From: Gemmatimonadota bacterium
GTDB taxonomy: Bacteria; Gemmatimonadota; Gemmatimonadetes; Longimicrobiales; Gaopeijiaceae
Reading direction: 5' to 3'
Assembly (NCBI GenBank): GCA_003562075.1
Contig: PWWP01000049.1
Coordinates: forward strand, 1 to 38,912
Length of the DNA stretch: 38,912 nt
The translations under genes were made by a program, and so were the position numbers. Under the pieces are notes generated by a model. The model was given only the letters and a program-made list of their open reading frames with translations, made no database searches and was not told the DNA's origin. Positions 7,753 through 15,768 of the stretch are shown here, one piece after another (the stretch's first letter is position 1; each line of letters begins with the position of its first letter).

Positions 7753-10700
7753 GCGGATCATCCGCGGCTCGGTGCAGAACCGGGGTCTGGTCCTCCTTCT
7801 GGGCGCATTTCTGGTGGCTGCCGGGATCTGGGCCATCCGGACGACCCCGGTGGATGCCATCCCCGACCTCTCGGACGTGCAGGTCATCGTCCAGACGGAT
7901 TGGGCCGAACAGGCGCCTCAGATCGTAGAGGACCAGGTCACGTATCCGCTGACCACCACCTTCCTGGCGGTTCCCGGAGCCACGACGGTCCGAGGAATCT
8001 CCACCTTCGGGGTTTCCTACGTCTACGTCCTCTTTGAGGAAGGGACCGATCCCTACTGGGCCCGCTCCCGGGTGCTGGAGCAGCTCTCCCAGTTGGGCGA
8101 CGACCTGCCTGAGGGTGTAACTCCCCGTCTCGGGCCCGATGCCACCGGGGTGGGATGGGTCTACCAGTATACCCTCGAGTCGGATCGGCACGACCTGGCC
8201 GAACTCCGTTCCCTCCAGGATTTCTTTGTCCGGTATCAGCTCCAGGGCGTGCCGGGGGTGGCCGAGATCGCCACGGTGGGAGGCTATGTTCGCCAGTACC
8301 AGGTGGATGTGGATCCGGACCAGCTCCGAGCCCAGGGCCTGACCCTGGAGCGGGTCACCGCCGCCATCCGGGAGGCCAACGCCGACATGGGGGCCCGGGT
8401 GGTGGAGCAGGGGGGCCGGGAGTACATGGTCCGGGGGCTGGGCTACCTGGAGTCGGTGCAGGAGATAGAAGGGATCCCCCTGGCCACCCGGAATGGGACG
8501 GCCATCCGGGTCGGCGATGTGGCTCGGGTCCAACTGGGGCCCGACATCCGTCGTGGGGTGGCCGACAAGAATGGGCAGGGAGATGTGGTGACGGGGATCG
8601 TGATCATGCGGCACGGGGCCGATGCCCTGGAAGTCATTGATGGAGTCAAGGACCGGATCGCCGAGGGGGAGGCCGGGCTCCCCGAGGGAGTCTCCATCGT
8701 CCCGGCCTACGATCGCTCCGAGCTCATCCGGGCGGCCCAGGGCAACCTGACCCGGACCCTGATCCAGGTCCTGATTCTCACCGCCCTCATCGCGTCGCTT
8801 TTCCTCCTGCACCTGCGGAGTGCGCTGGTGGTGGTGGTCACCCTCCCGGTGGCCGTCCTCTTCGCGTTCGTGGTCATGCGCTTCCTGGGGATCCAGTCGA
8901 ACCTCATGTCGCTGGCGGGGATCGCCATTGCCATCGGAGCCATGGTGGACGCTGCCGTCGTACTCATCGACAACATGCACAAGCACCTGGAGCGGGAGGA
9001 GGGAACGATCTCGGCTCGCCGTCGCTGGGAGATCGTGGCGGACTCGGCCTCGGAGGTGGGGCCGGCCATCTTCTTCAGCCTCCTGGTCATCACGGTCAGC
9101 TTCCTCCCGGTCTTCGGATTGGAGGCCCAGGAGGGTCGACTCTTCCGACCCCTGGCCTTCACCAAGACCTTCGCCATGGCCGGCGCGGCGCTCCTGGCGG
9201 TCACGCTGATTCCGGTGACCCTGGGGTACTTCGTCCGGGGAAAAGTGCGCTCGGAACAGGAGAACCCGGTAAGCCGAACTCTCCTCCGAGGGTATCGCCC
9301 GGTCTTGTCGATGGCCCTCAGGTTCCGCTGGGTCACACTGGGGTTGGCCGCCGTGATCCTGGCCGTAACGGTGATCCCCCTGAGTCGCCTGGGGTCGGAG
9401 TTCATGCCCCGGGTGGAGGAGGGTACCATCCTCTTCATGCCCATGACCCTCCCTGGGGTCTCCATCCAACAGGCCGCCGATATCATGATGTACCAGGACT
9501 CGGTCCTGGCCGCGTTTCCCGAAGTGGAGAGCGTCATCGGGAAGGCGGGTCGGGCCAACACCGCCACCGACCCGGCCCCCCTGGAGATGTTCGAGACCCT
9601 GGTGAACCTGAAGCCCACCAATGAGTGGCGCTCCGGCGTCGACTATGATTCCCTGGTGGCTGAGATGGACGAGGCGGTCCGGATGCCAGGGGTCATGAAC
9701 GTCTGGACCATGCCCATCCAGAACCGAATCGAGATGTTGGCCACCGGCATGCGCTCGCCGGTGGGGGTCCAGATCTTCGGGGATGATCTGTCCGAGCTTG
9801 AGCGGCTGGGAGAGGAGATCGAGGGACTCCTCCACCAGGTGGAGGGGACCCGGAGCGCAGTAGCGGAGCGAGGCGCCAGCGGGAGCTACCTGGATGTGGT
9901 GGTGGACCGACACGAAGCGGCCCGGTACGGGCTGAACGTTCGGGAGGTGCAGCGAGCCATGATGACGGCGGTTGGAGGGGAGACGGCCACCCGGACCGTG
10001 GAGGGGAGGGAGCGATTTGCCGTTCAGGTCCGCTATCCCCGAGAGCTTCGACAGAGCGCAGAGCGCATCGGAGACGTTCTCATCGACACCCCCGACAGTG
10101 GTCCCATCCCCCTGGGGCAACTGGCCCGGATCCAGCCGGCGGAGGGGGCCATGGTGGTGAATACCGAGGATGCCTTCCCCGTCAGCCGGGTCTTCATCGA
10201 TGTGGAGGGCCGGGACCTGGGTGGGTACGTGGCCGACGCGGACCAGCTCATCCGGGAGAACGTCACTCTGCCTGTGGGCTACCGAATCGAGTGGGCCGGC
10301 CAGTTCGAAGCCATGGAGCGGGTGCGGGAGCGCCTCACCCTCCTGGTTCCCCTCACCCTGGGGCTCATCTTTCTCCTCCTCTTCCTCCACTTCAGGAGTG
10401 GCATCCGGGCCCTCATCGTCATGGCAACCCTCCCCTTCGCCCTGGTAGGCGGTGTCTGGCTCCTCTGGATCCTGGGATTCAATACCAGCGTGGCAGTCTG
10501 GGTGGGCTTCATCGCCCTGGCCGGAGTGGCTGCCGAGTTGGGGGTGGTCATGTTCCTCTACCTGGACCAGGCCTTTGAGCGAAGGCGGATAGAGGTGGGA
10601 GATCGGGACCTGACCCCGGCCGACATTCGGGAGGTGGCGTTGGAGGGGGCCACGAGCCGAGTGCGTCCCGTCATGATGACCGTGGTCTCGGACATTGGAG

Positions 10701-10867
10701 GACTCATGCCCCTCCTGTGGGTTGCCGGCGTGGGAGCCGCCACCATGCAGCGTGTGGCCGCCCCCATGGTGGGAGGGCTTCTCACGGCCATGGTCCTGAC
10801 TCTCCTGGTGCTGCCGGTCATCTACTCCCTTTGGCGGGAACGCGAATTGAAACGGAGGACGTCATGA
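7745..10867 (+). CDS. cusA: Heavy-metal efflux RND pump, CusA type
   Basis: A 1040-residue inner-membrane proton-driven pump, the usual length for HME-RND proteins. The transmembrane segment 4 signature AIGAMVDAAVVLIDN matches the monovalent copper/silver (CusA) subgroup rather than the Zn/Co/Cd CzcA subgroup, and includes Asp 402 in the proton relay. Periplasmic porter segments such as APLEMFETLVNLKP and MPIQNRIEMLATGM keep Met residues of the CusA type. The N-terminus (MLERIIRGSVQNRGLV) and C-terminal LPVIYSLWRERELK are typical, so the gene is full length. It starts 8 nt inside the adaptor gene with GGAGGA five bases before ATG, and its stop overlaps the ATPase start (ATGA). Cu/Ag specificity is inferred from motif and context. 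Confidence 0.93.
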   Translation: MLERIIRGSVQNRGLVLLLGAFLVAAGIWAIRTTPVDAIPDLSDVQVIVQTDWAEQAPQIVEDQVTYPLTTTFLAVPGATTVRGISTFGVSYVYVLFEEGTDPYWARSRVLEQLSQLGDDLPEGVTPRLGPDATGVGWVYQYTLESDRHDLAELRSLQDFFVRYQLQGVPGVAEIATVGGYVRQYQVDVDPDQLRAQGLTLERVTAAIREANADMGARVVEQGGREYMVRGLGYLESVQEIEGIPLATRNGTAIRVGDVARVQLGPDIRRGVADKNGQGDVVTGIVIMRHGADALEVIDGVKDRIAEGEAGLPEGVSIVPAYDRSELIRAAQGNLTRTLIQVLILTALIASLFLLHLRSALVVVVTLPVAVLFAFVVMRFLGIQSNLMSLAGIAIAIGAMVDAAVVLIDNMHKHLEREEGTISARRRWEIVADSASEVGPAIFFSLLVITVSFLPVFGLEAQEGRLFRPLAFTKTFAMAGAALLAVTLIPVTLGYFVRGKVRSEQENPVSRTLLRGYRPVLSMALRFRWVTLGLAAVILAVTVIPLSRLGSEFMPRVEEGTILFMPMTLPGVSIQQAADIMMYQDSVLAAFPEVESVIGKAGRANTATDPAPLEMFETLVNLKPTNEWRSGVDYDSLVAEMDEAVRMPGVMNVWTMPIQNRIEMLATGMRSPVGVQIFGDDLSELERLGEEIEGLLHQVEGTRSAVAERGASGSYLDVVVDRHEAARYGLNVREVQRAMMTAVGGETATRTVEGRERFAVQVRYPRELRQSAERIGDVLIDTPDSGPIPLGQLARIQPAEGAMVVNTEDAFPVSRVFIDVEGRDLGGYVADADQLIRENVTLPVGYRIEWAGQFEAMERVRERLTLLVPLTLGLIFLLLFLHFRSGIRALIVMATLPFALVGGVWLLWILGFNTSVAVWVGFIALAGVAAELGVVMFLYLDQAFERRRIEVGDRDLTPADIREVALEGATSRVRPVMMTVVSDIGGLMPLLWVAGVGAATMQRVAAPMVGGLLTAMVLTLLVLPVIYSLWRERELKRRTS

Positions 10868-12981
10868 ACCAGGATCACGGAAACCACGACCCCCACGAGG
10901 ACCACGACACTCACGAAGACCACGGCGCCCACGACCACCACGGCGGAAACGGCGCCCACGGCCACCACGAAGGTCACGGGGGCCACGAGCACCACGGGGG
11001 CCACGAAGGCCACGACGCTCACGAGGGGCACAGCCCGGAGATGTTCCGGGACAAGTTCTGGCTGTCATTCATCCTCACCCTGCCGGTGGTCTTCTGGTCG
11101 GACCACATCCAGGGGCTGCTGGGCTATGAGGCGCCCACCTTCACGGGCTCGGAATGGATCCCGCCGATCCTGGGGACCATCGTGTTCGTGTACGGGGGCT
11201 GGGTCTTCGTCAAGGGAGCCTGGCAGGAGCTGAAGGCCCGCCTGCCGGGGATGATGACCCTCATCGCCCTGGCCATCACCGTCGCGTTCGTCTTCTCGTG
11301 GGTGGTCCAGCTCGGCCTCATCGACGCCTCGGCCCTCTGGTGGGAACTGGCCACCCTGGTCGCCATCATGCTCCTGGGCCACTGGATCGAGATGCGCTCC
11401 ATCGATCAGGCCCAGGGCGCCCTGCAGGAGCTGGCGAAGCTCCTCCCTGATGAAGCCACACGGATCACCGATGACGGCGAGGAGACCGTACCCGTGAACG
11501 AGCTCCGGGACGGGGACCTGGTGCTGGTGCGACCCGGAGCGAACATCCCCGCCGATGGCATCGTGCGCCGGGGGTCCAGCGACGTGAACGAGGCCATGAT
11601 CACGGGCGAGTCCCGTCACGTGAAGAAGGAGGAGGACAGCGAGGTCATTGCCGGAACGATCAATGGCGAGGGCTCGCTACGGGTGGAGGTGACCGGGACG
11701 GGGGAGGACACGAAGCTCTCGGGGATCATGCGCCTCGTGGCCGACGCCCAGCAGTCCAAGTCCCGGGCCCAGCACCTGGCGGATCGTGCCGCCCAGCTCC
11801 TGACCGCTGTGGCTCTGGGTGCCGGGGTCCTGACCCTCATCGTCTGGCAGTTCCTGGGCGCCCCCATCGACTTCTCCATCGTCCGGACGGTGACGGTCCT
11901 GGTCATCGCCTGTCCCCACGCCCTGGGGCTGGCAGTACCCCTGGTGGTGGCCATCTCCACCACCATGGGAGCTCAGGCCGGGCTTCTGGTCCGTGACCGG
12001 CGGGGGTTGGAGGAGGCCCGGAACCTGACTGCGGTGATCTTCGACAAGACCGGCACCCTCACCCTGGGGGAACACCGGGTGGTGGAGATGACCGTGGCCG
12101 AGAGCATGGGTGAAGAGGAGGCCCTTCGCATCGCGTCGGGTGTGGAGTCGGAGTCCGAACACCCCATCGCCCGGGGCGTGGTGAAGACGGCGGAGGACCG
12201 GGAGATCGAGGTTCCCACACCCGACGGGTTCCGGGCCATCACCGGGAAGGGGGTGGCCGCCTCCGTGGACGGCGTCGAGTACCACATGGGCGGGCCGGCG
12301 CTCCTGAAGGCAGAGGAAGCCGACGTGTCCTCCACCCTACGAGACGCCGCCGAGGAGGCGGCCGGACGGGGACAGGCGGCCATCTATCTTCTGCGGGACG
12401 GGAAGGCGCTGGCCGTCTTCGCCGTGGCCGATGCCATCCGTGAGGAGAGCTACGAGGCGGTGCGTGCCCTCCACGAGCGGGGCATCGAGGTGGCCATGCT
12501 CACCGGCGACGCCCAGGCGGTGGCCGATGCCGTGGCCGAGGAGCTGGGGATCGACACCGTCTTCGCCGAGGTGCTGCCGGACGAGAAGGCGTCCAAGGTG
12601 AAGGAACTCCAGGCCCAGGGGAAGAAGGTGGCCATGGTGGGCGACGGCGTGAACGATGCCCCGGCCCTGGCCACCGCCGACATCGGAATCGCCATCGGGG
12701 CGGGCACCGACGTGGCCGTGGAGGCGGGCCACATCGTTCTCGTCCGGTCCGATCCCCGAGACATCCCCCGGATCGTCACCCTCTCCCGGGCCACGTACCG
12801 GAAGATGCTCCAGAACCTGTGGTGGGCAGCAGGCTACAACATCTTCGCCATTCCCCTGGCCGCCGGTGTCCTGGCCGCGTGGGGAATACTGCTCACGCCC
12901 GCGGTCGGGGCCGTGTTCATGTCGGCCAGCACGATCATCGTGGCCATCAACGCGCAGTTCCTGAAGCGGGTCGAGCTGTGA
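10864..12981 (+). CDS. copB: P1B-3-type copper-translocating ATPase (CopB-like) with His-rich N-terminus
   Basis: A 705-residue P-type ATPase. The first 59 residues hold about 20 His (GHEHHGGHEGHDAHEGH), replacing the Cys-based HMA domains of CopA. Diagnostic P1B-3 residues are all present: CPH in segment 6 (Cys 350), N-x6-YN-x4-P in NLWWAAGYNIFAIP, and P-x6-MSxST-x5-N in PAVGAVFMSASTIIVAIN. The actuator TGES, phosphorylation motif DKTGTLT (Asp 394), SEHPIA and GDGVNDAPAL are intact. Characterised family members move Cu2+ or Cu+/Ag+ out of the cytoplasm. ATG 10864 overlaps the pump stop as ATGA; the frame stays open upstream to 10717, but that part lies within cusA. It is the last gene of the operon, and no copper regulator is encoded nearby. 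Confidence 0.93.
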   Translation: MNQDHGNHDPHEDHDTHEDHGAHDHHGGNGAHGHHEGHGGHEHHGGHEGHDAHEGHSPEMFRDKFWLSFILTLPVVFWSDHIQGLLGYEAPTFTGSEWIPPILGTIVFVYGGWVFVKGAWQELKARLPGMMTLIALAITVAFVFSWVVQLGLIDASALWWELATLVAIMLLGHWIEMRSIDQAQGALQELAKLLPDEATRITDDGEETVPVNELRDGDLVLVRPGANIPADGIVRRGSSDVNEAMITGESRHVKKEEDSEVIAGTINGEGSLRVEVTGTGEDTKLSGIMRLVADAQQSKSRAQHLADRAAQLLTAVALGAGVLTLIVWQFLGAPIDFSIVRTVTVLVIACPHALGLAVPLVVAISTTMGAQAGLLVRDRRGLEEARNLTAVIFDKTGTLTLGEHRVVEMTVAESMGEEEALRIASGVESESEHPIARGVVKTAEDREIEVPTPDGFRAITGKGVAASVDGVEYHMGGPALLKAEEADVSSTLRDAAEEAAGRGQAAIYLLRDGKALAVFAVADAIREESYEAVRALHERGIEVAMLTGDAQAVADAVAEELGIDTVFAEVLPDEKASKVKELQAQGKKVAMVGDGVNDAPALATADIGIAIGAGTDVAVEAGHIVLVRSDPRDIPRIVTLSRATYRKMLQNLWWAAGYNIFAIPLAAGVLAAWGILLTPAVGAVFMSASTIIVAINAQFLKRVEL

Positions 12982-13004
12982 CGGTCTCATGGCAGGGCGC
13001 AGGA

Positions 13005-13970
13005 TCAGTTGGGGTAGCGGACACTGTAGTTGTCCCGCCAGACGCCCAGCTGCTGGGAGCCTACCACCCCTTCGAAGGATTGGAGGAAGGCCAGGCAGAG
13101 CGCTGCTGGATCCTCTCCGAAGAGGGCCTGCACCGTAGGCTTCACCACCGAGTGGTCCGCCCCTTCGAAGTCGGCTGTCTGGAGTTCCTGCCAGGTCTTG
13201 TTGCGGGCATCGTTCCAGGCATCCTGGTAATCCACCATGGTGACCGCGCGCGTCCCTGGCCCCGGCTCCGGATCCCGGAACTGGGAGATCCGGTTCCAGA
13301 TCCGATCGGACCGGGTGGGCGGGTTCTGGTCGAAGAACCAGGCCGTGGCTGTGTAGCAAGCGCCCCGGTAGGCATAGGTCCGCCGAGAGGCGGTGAGGGC
13401 GTTGGCCCATTGACGGAGAGCCGTGTAGTACCAGATGAAGATGCCGGCCACGCCACCGATCCCTGAGATGACCCCTCCAGAGGCAGCCATGACACCGGTC
13501 CGGGCCGTCTGGTCCAGGAATCCCACCGCCCGCATGAGGGATACCATGTCGTTGGCCCGGGCCAGGCAGAAGACGAAGTTGTCCAGGTGTCTCCCGTATC
13601 CTCTGCGGAGCCGTTCGTAGTCGTCGGAATACTCTCGCATGAATTCCCGGATCTCGGCCTGGCTCATGGCCCGGGGCTCCGGCGGTTCAGGTTTGGACGC
13701 CCGGGTCGAAGTAGCGCCGAGCCCGCCGGACCAGAGATTTCCTCCCGTGGCGGTTCGGGTGAAATCGTTGTAGAGGGCGTCATAGGTTTCGGGCCCGACG
13801 ATCCCGTCCACGGCCAAGCTTCGATTGTCCTGATACTCCCGGACCCGCTCCTCCGTCTTCCTTCCGAAGACTCCGTCCGGGTCCAACTTGGGTAGTCGGG
13901 TATTCCCTACCCAGTTGAGCATGTTCTGGAGGGTCGAGATCTGACGTCCCCGGTCGTGTCGTCTGAGCAT
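13005..13970 (-). CDS. Leaderless peptidoglycan-binding protein with glycine-zipper hydrophobic segment
   Basis: A 321-residue protein. Residues about 8-70 are a PG_binding_1 domain (ISTLQNMLNWVG, DGVFGRKTEERVREYQ, VDGIVGPETYDALY). A Pro-rich linker follows, then a helical region and a hydrophobic stretch at about 158-182 with closely spaced Gly (GVMAASGGVISGIGGVAG) that could insert into a membrane. The C-terminal 140 residues are unrecognised. ATG 13970 is preceded by AGGA at a normal distance; upstream codons in the open frame look non-coding. As in the zincin gene at 1120-2022, there is no N-terminal signal peptide. The gene is convergent with copB, 23 bp away, and divergent from the M15-like gene. 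Function unknown; a wall-targeted effector or toxin is one speculative possibility. Confidence 0.7.
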   Translation of the reverse strand: MLRRHDRGRQISTLQNMLNWVGNTRLPKLDPDGVFGRKTEERVREYQDNRSLAVDGIVGPETYDALYNDFTRTATGGNLWSGGLGATSTRASKPEPPEPRAMSQAEIREFMREYSDDYERLRRGYGRHLDNFVFCLARANDMVSLMRAVGFLDQTARTGVMAASGGVISGIGGVAGIFIWYYTALRQWANALTASRRTYAYRGACYTATAWFFDQNPPTRSDRIWNRISQFRDPEPGPGTRAVTMVDYQDAWNDARNKTWQELQTADFEGADHSVVKPTVQALFGEDPAALCLAFLQSFEGVVGSQQLGVWRDNYSVRYPN

Positions 13971-14319
13971 GTGGGTCCTGGCGGAATTGGGAGGTGGATG
14001 GTGCCGTTCAGGAGGCCACGGCGCCCCTTGGGGGTCTCGGTCATGGCCATTCGTGTGCCCCTCTTGGGTGCCCCACAATAATGCGCAGGACCCGATTCCG
14101 CTCCGACACACGCTGACGCTGCCCTGCTCCATGGAAGTAAGGGTTGGCCAGATCGAAGAGGACCGGATCGAGGAGGGCAGGCCGGAGGGGCAGGGGACCC
14201 TTCCAGACGGCATTCCTGTATTACGTTCTCTGAATCCTGAAGTGACGAGAGTCGCTGCGGCTGCGGGGCGTGTGGCTCCTCGATCGCAAAGTACTACCTC
14301 TGAAAGATTGCAGGCTGGC
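13971..14319. other. Divergent intergenic region between peptidoglycan-binding and M15-like genes
   Basis: This 349-bp stretch separates two genes transcribed away from each other, so it should hold both promoters. The open frames running into it from either side have no homology-like content or ribosome sites. I see an isolated CATTAT on the minus strand (plus positions 14078-14083) that could be a -10 element, but no matching -35. No hairpin, repeat or RNA gene is evident. Confidence 0.4.
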
Positions 14320-15444
14320 ATGACCCGTCGTATAACCGGGGCCCTGGCCCTCGGCATCTGTGTTCCGGCTATGGTGGCCGGTGGCTTCTTCCCTCATCTC
14401 CTCCCCGACCTCCGAAGTGCCGACGCTGCAACCGCTGTGGCCTCAGTCGTGGATCTTCCATCCCCTGATCCATTCGCCTTCCAACCGCTGGAGTTGGCTC
14501 GTGAGGTCCCTGCAGGGCCTCTTGAAGGCTCTCCCGGCGTGGCCCTCCCGGCGGAACTGAAGGACCGCCCCTACACCCGCAGGGTCCGGGCTTCCTTTCG
14601 GCTGAAGGTTCGGGATGTCCTGATTCCCTACCGGGTTCTGGGCATTACGGCTCGACCTGGGGAGCGGATTGCGCTGGCTCTGGATGAGGTCTGGGGCGAG
14701 ACGGAGGAAGGGGCGTTCCGGCTCCGGACTCCGCTGGGGGTCCAGCCGTCCGAGGAGCCGGGCCGTTGGATCTGGGAAGCGCCCTCCGAGCCGGGTCCTG
14801 TTCCCCTTCGCATAGAGGCGCCTGCCGACGGCGATGCCATCACGCTGAACGTTCTGGTTCTACATCCCATGGAGGAGGCTCGGAACGGGAGCATGAACGG
14901 CTTCCGCATCGGGGAATACCGGGTATCTGACCGGAGCACCCTTCCCCCTGGTTTCATCGAAGCCTCGCCGGACGTCCTGGATCTGAGGGTGGCCCCTGGA
15001 TTCACCCTTCGGCAGTTCCTTCCTCATCAGCCCGGCGACCCCCGGTATCTGGCCCTCTCCGAGGCGCTCCTCCTGAAGCTGGAGGCTCTCCTGGAGGAGG
15101 TGAAGGCTGAGGGCATCGAGGCTGAGAGCCTCTACGTCATGTCCGCCTTCCGGACCCCCCACTACAATCGGGCCATCGGCAACACCACCGATGCCAGCCG
15201 TCACCTCTGGGGAGACGCGGCCGATGTCTTCATCGACGAGACGGGTGACGGCCGGATGGATGATCTCACGGGAGACGGGCGGGGTGGGGAGGCGGACGCC
15301 AGGGTCCTGTACCGCCTGGCCGAACGGGTGGAAAACCGGGGTGAGGCTCATGTCCGGCCCGGAGGACTCTCCCTCTATCGAGCCAATACTGTCCGCGGTC
15401 CCTTCATCCACGTGGACGCTCGAGGCACGGCGGCACGCTGGTAG
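14320..15444 (+). CDS. Exported M15-like (DUF882/VanY-type) peptidoglycan carboxypeptidase
   Basis: A 374-residue protein. A signal-anchor covers residues about 5-25, followed by a beta-rich N-terminal half (SFRLKVRDVLIPYRVLGI). The C-terminal half is an M15-like zinc domain with SAFRTPHYNRAIG, SRHLWGDAADVF (His 295 and the following Asp) and FIHVD (His 364) as zinc ligands. Between them lies a dockerin/EF-hand-like acidic loop (DETGDGRMDD, DLTGDGRGGE) that probably binds calcium; such a loop is common in this subfamily. Enzymes with this fold cleave D-amino-acid bonds in peptidoglycan. ATG 14320 gives the best signal peptide; the frame is open much further upstream but without coding character. 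It is 324 bp before the kinase gene, with an AT-rich palindrome between them. Confidence 0.8.
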   Translation: MTRRITGALALGICVPAMVAGGFFPHLLPDLRSADAATAVASVVDLPSPDPFAFQPLELAREVPAGPLEGSPGVALPAELKDRPYTRRVRASFRLKVRDVLIPYRVLGITARPGERIALALDEVWGETEEGAFRLRTPLGVQPSEEPGRWIWEAPSEPGPVPLRIEAPADGDAITLNVLVLHPMEEARNGSMNGFRIGEYRVSDRSTLPPGFIEASPDVLDLRVAPGFTLRQFLPHQPGDPRYLALSEALLLKLEALLEEVKAEGIEAESLYVMSAFRTPHYNRAIGNTTDASRHLWGDAADVFIDETGDGRMDDLTGDGRGGEADARVLYRLAERVENRGEAHVRPGGLSLYRANTVRGPFIHVDARGTAARW

Positions 15445-15768
15445 GAACGTGCTGTTCAGCGTGGAGAGACTCAGGCTTCCGAGCACCGCGAAATTATAAT
15501 GAATACATTATAATATAATGTATTCGTTATGGATCTCGGATTTCCGGATCTGCCCACAAGGTAAGAGGGGCCCTGCGATCGGCCACCTCTCCCTCTACCG
15601 GCTGGCGAGTGGACCGGGTTGGGCCCCATATTGACGATTACTCCGACCGGTGACGCCCGGTGCTTCGTCAACGGACTTCTAGCGGACTCGGGTGTGTCCG
15701 CAGCGCGGTGCCCTCCGGTCCGGGATTCGCAGTGGTACCCTCCCTCCCCCTACGGGAGTGTGGTCCGG
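15445..15768. other. Intergenic region upstream of the Ser/Thr kinase
   Basis: No gene is supported in these 324 bases. The only notable content is the AT-rich palindrome annotated separately at 15496-15530. The kinase reading frame is open back to about 15619, but codons before 15769 show no family resemblance. A kinase promoter should lie here; no clear -35/-10 pair is seen outside the palindrome. Confidence 0.5.
15496..15530. promoter_or_regulatory. 35-bp AT-rich near-perfect palindrome
   Basis: The left arm ATAATGAATACATTATA (15496-15512) and right arm TATAATGTATTCGTTAT (15514-15530) are inverted copies with 16 of 17 positions matching around a single central A. The site is almost free of G/C in a GC-rich window. 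It lies 51 bp after the M15-like gene and 239 bp before the kinase start. Symmetric 17-bp arms suggest an operator for a dimeric regulator. A recombination or terminus site is possible but less supported. No run of T follows in GC-rich context as expected for an intrinsic terminator. Confidence 0.6.

Noticed and set aside
7679-10390. 903-codon open frame antisense to the CusA-type pump gene
   Set aside because: Its sequence is a shadow of the high-GC codons of cusA; the plus frame has complete RND motifs.
15496-15530. Possible chromosome-dimer resolution (dif) site
   Set aside because: The arms share only loose AT-rich similarity with known dif sites and are more symmetric than dif; kept as an operator candidate.
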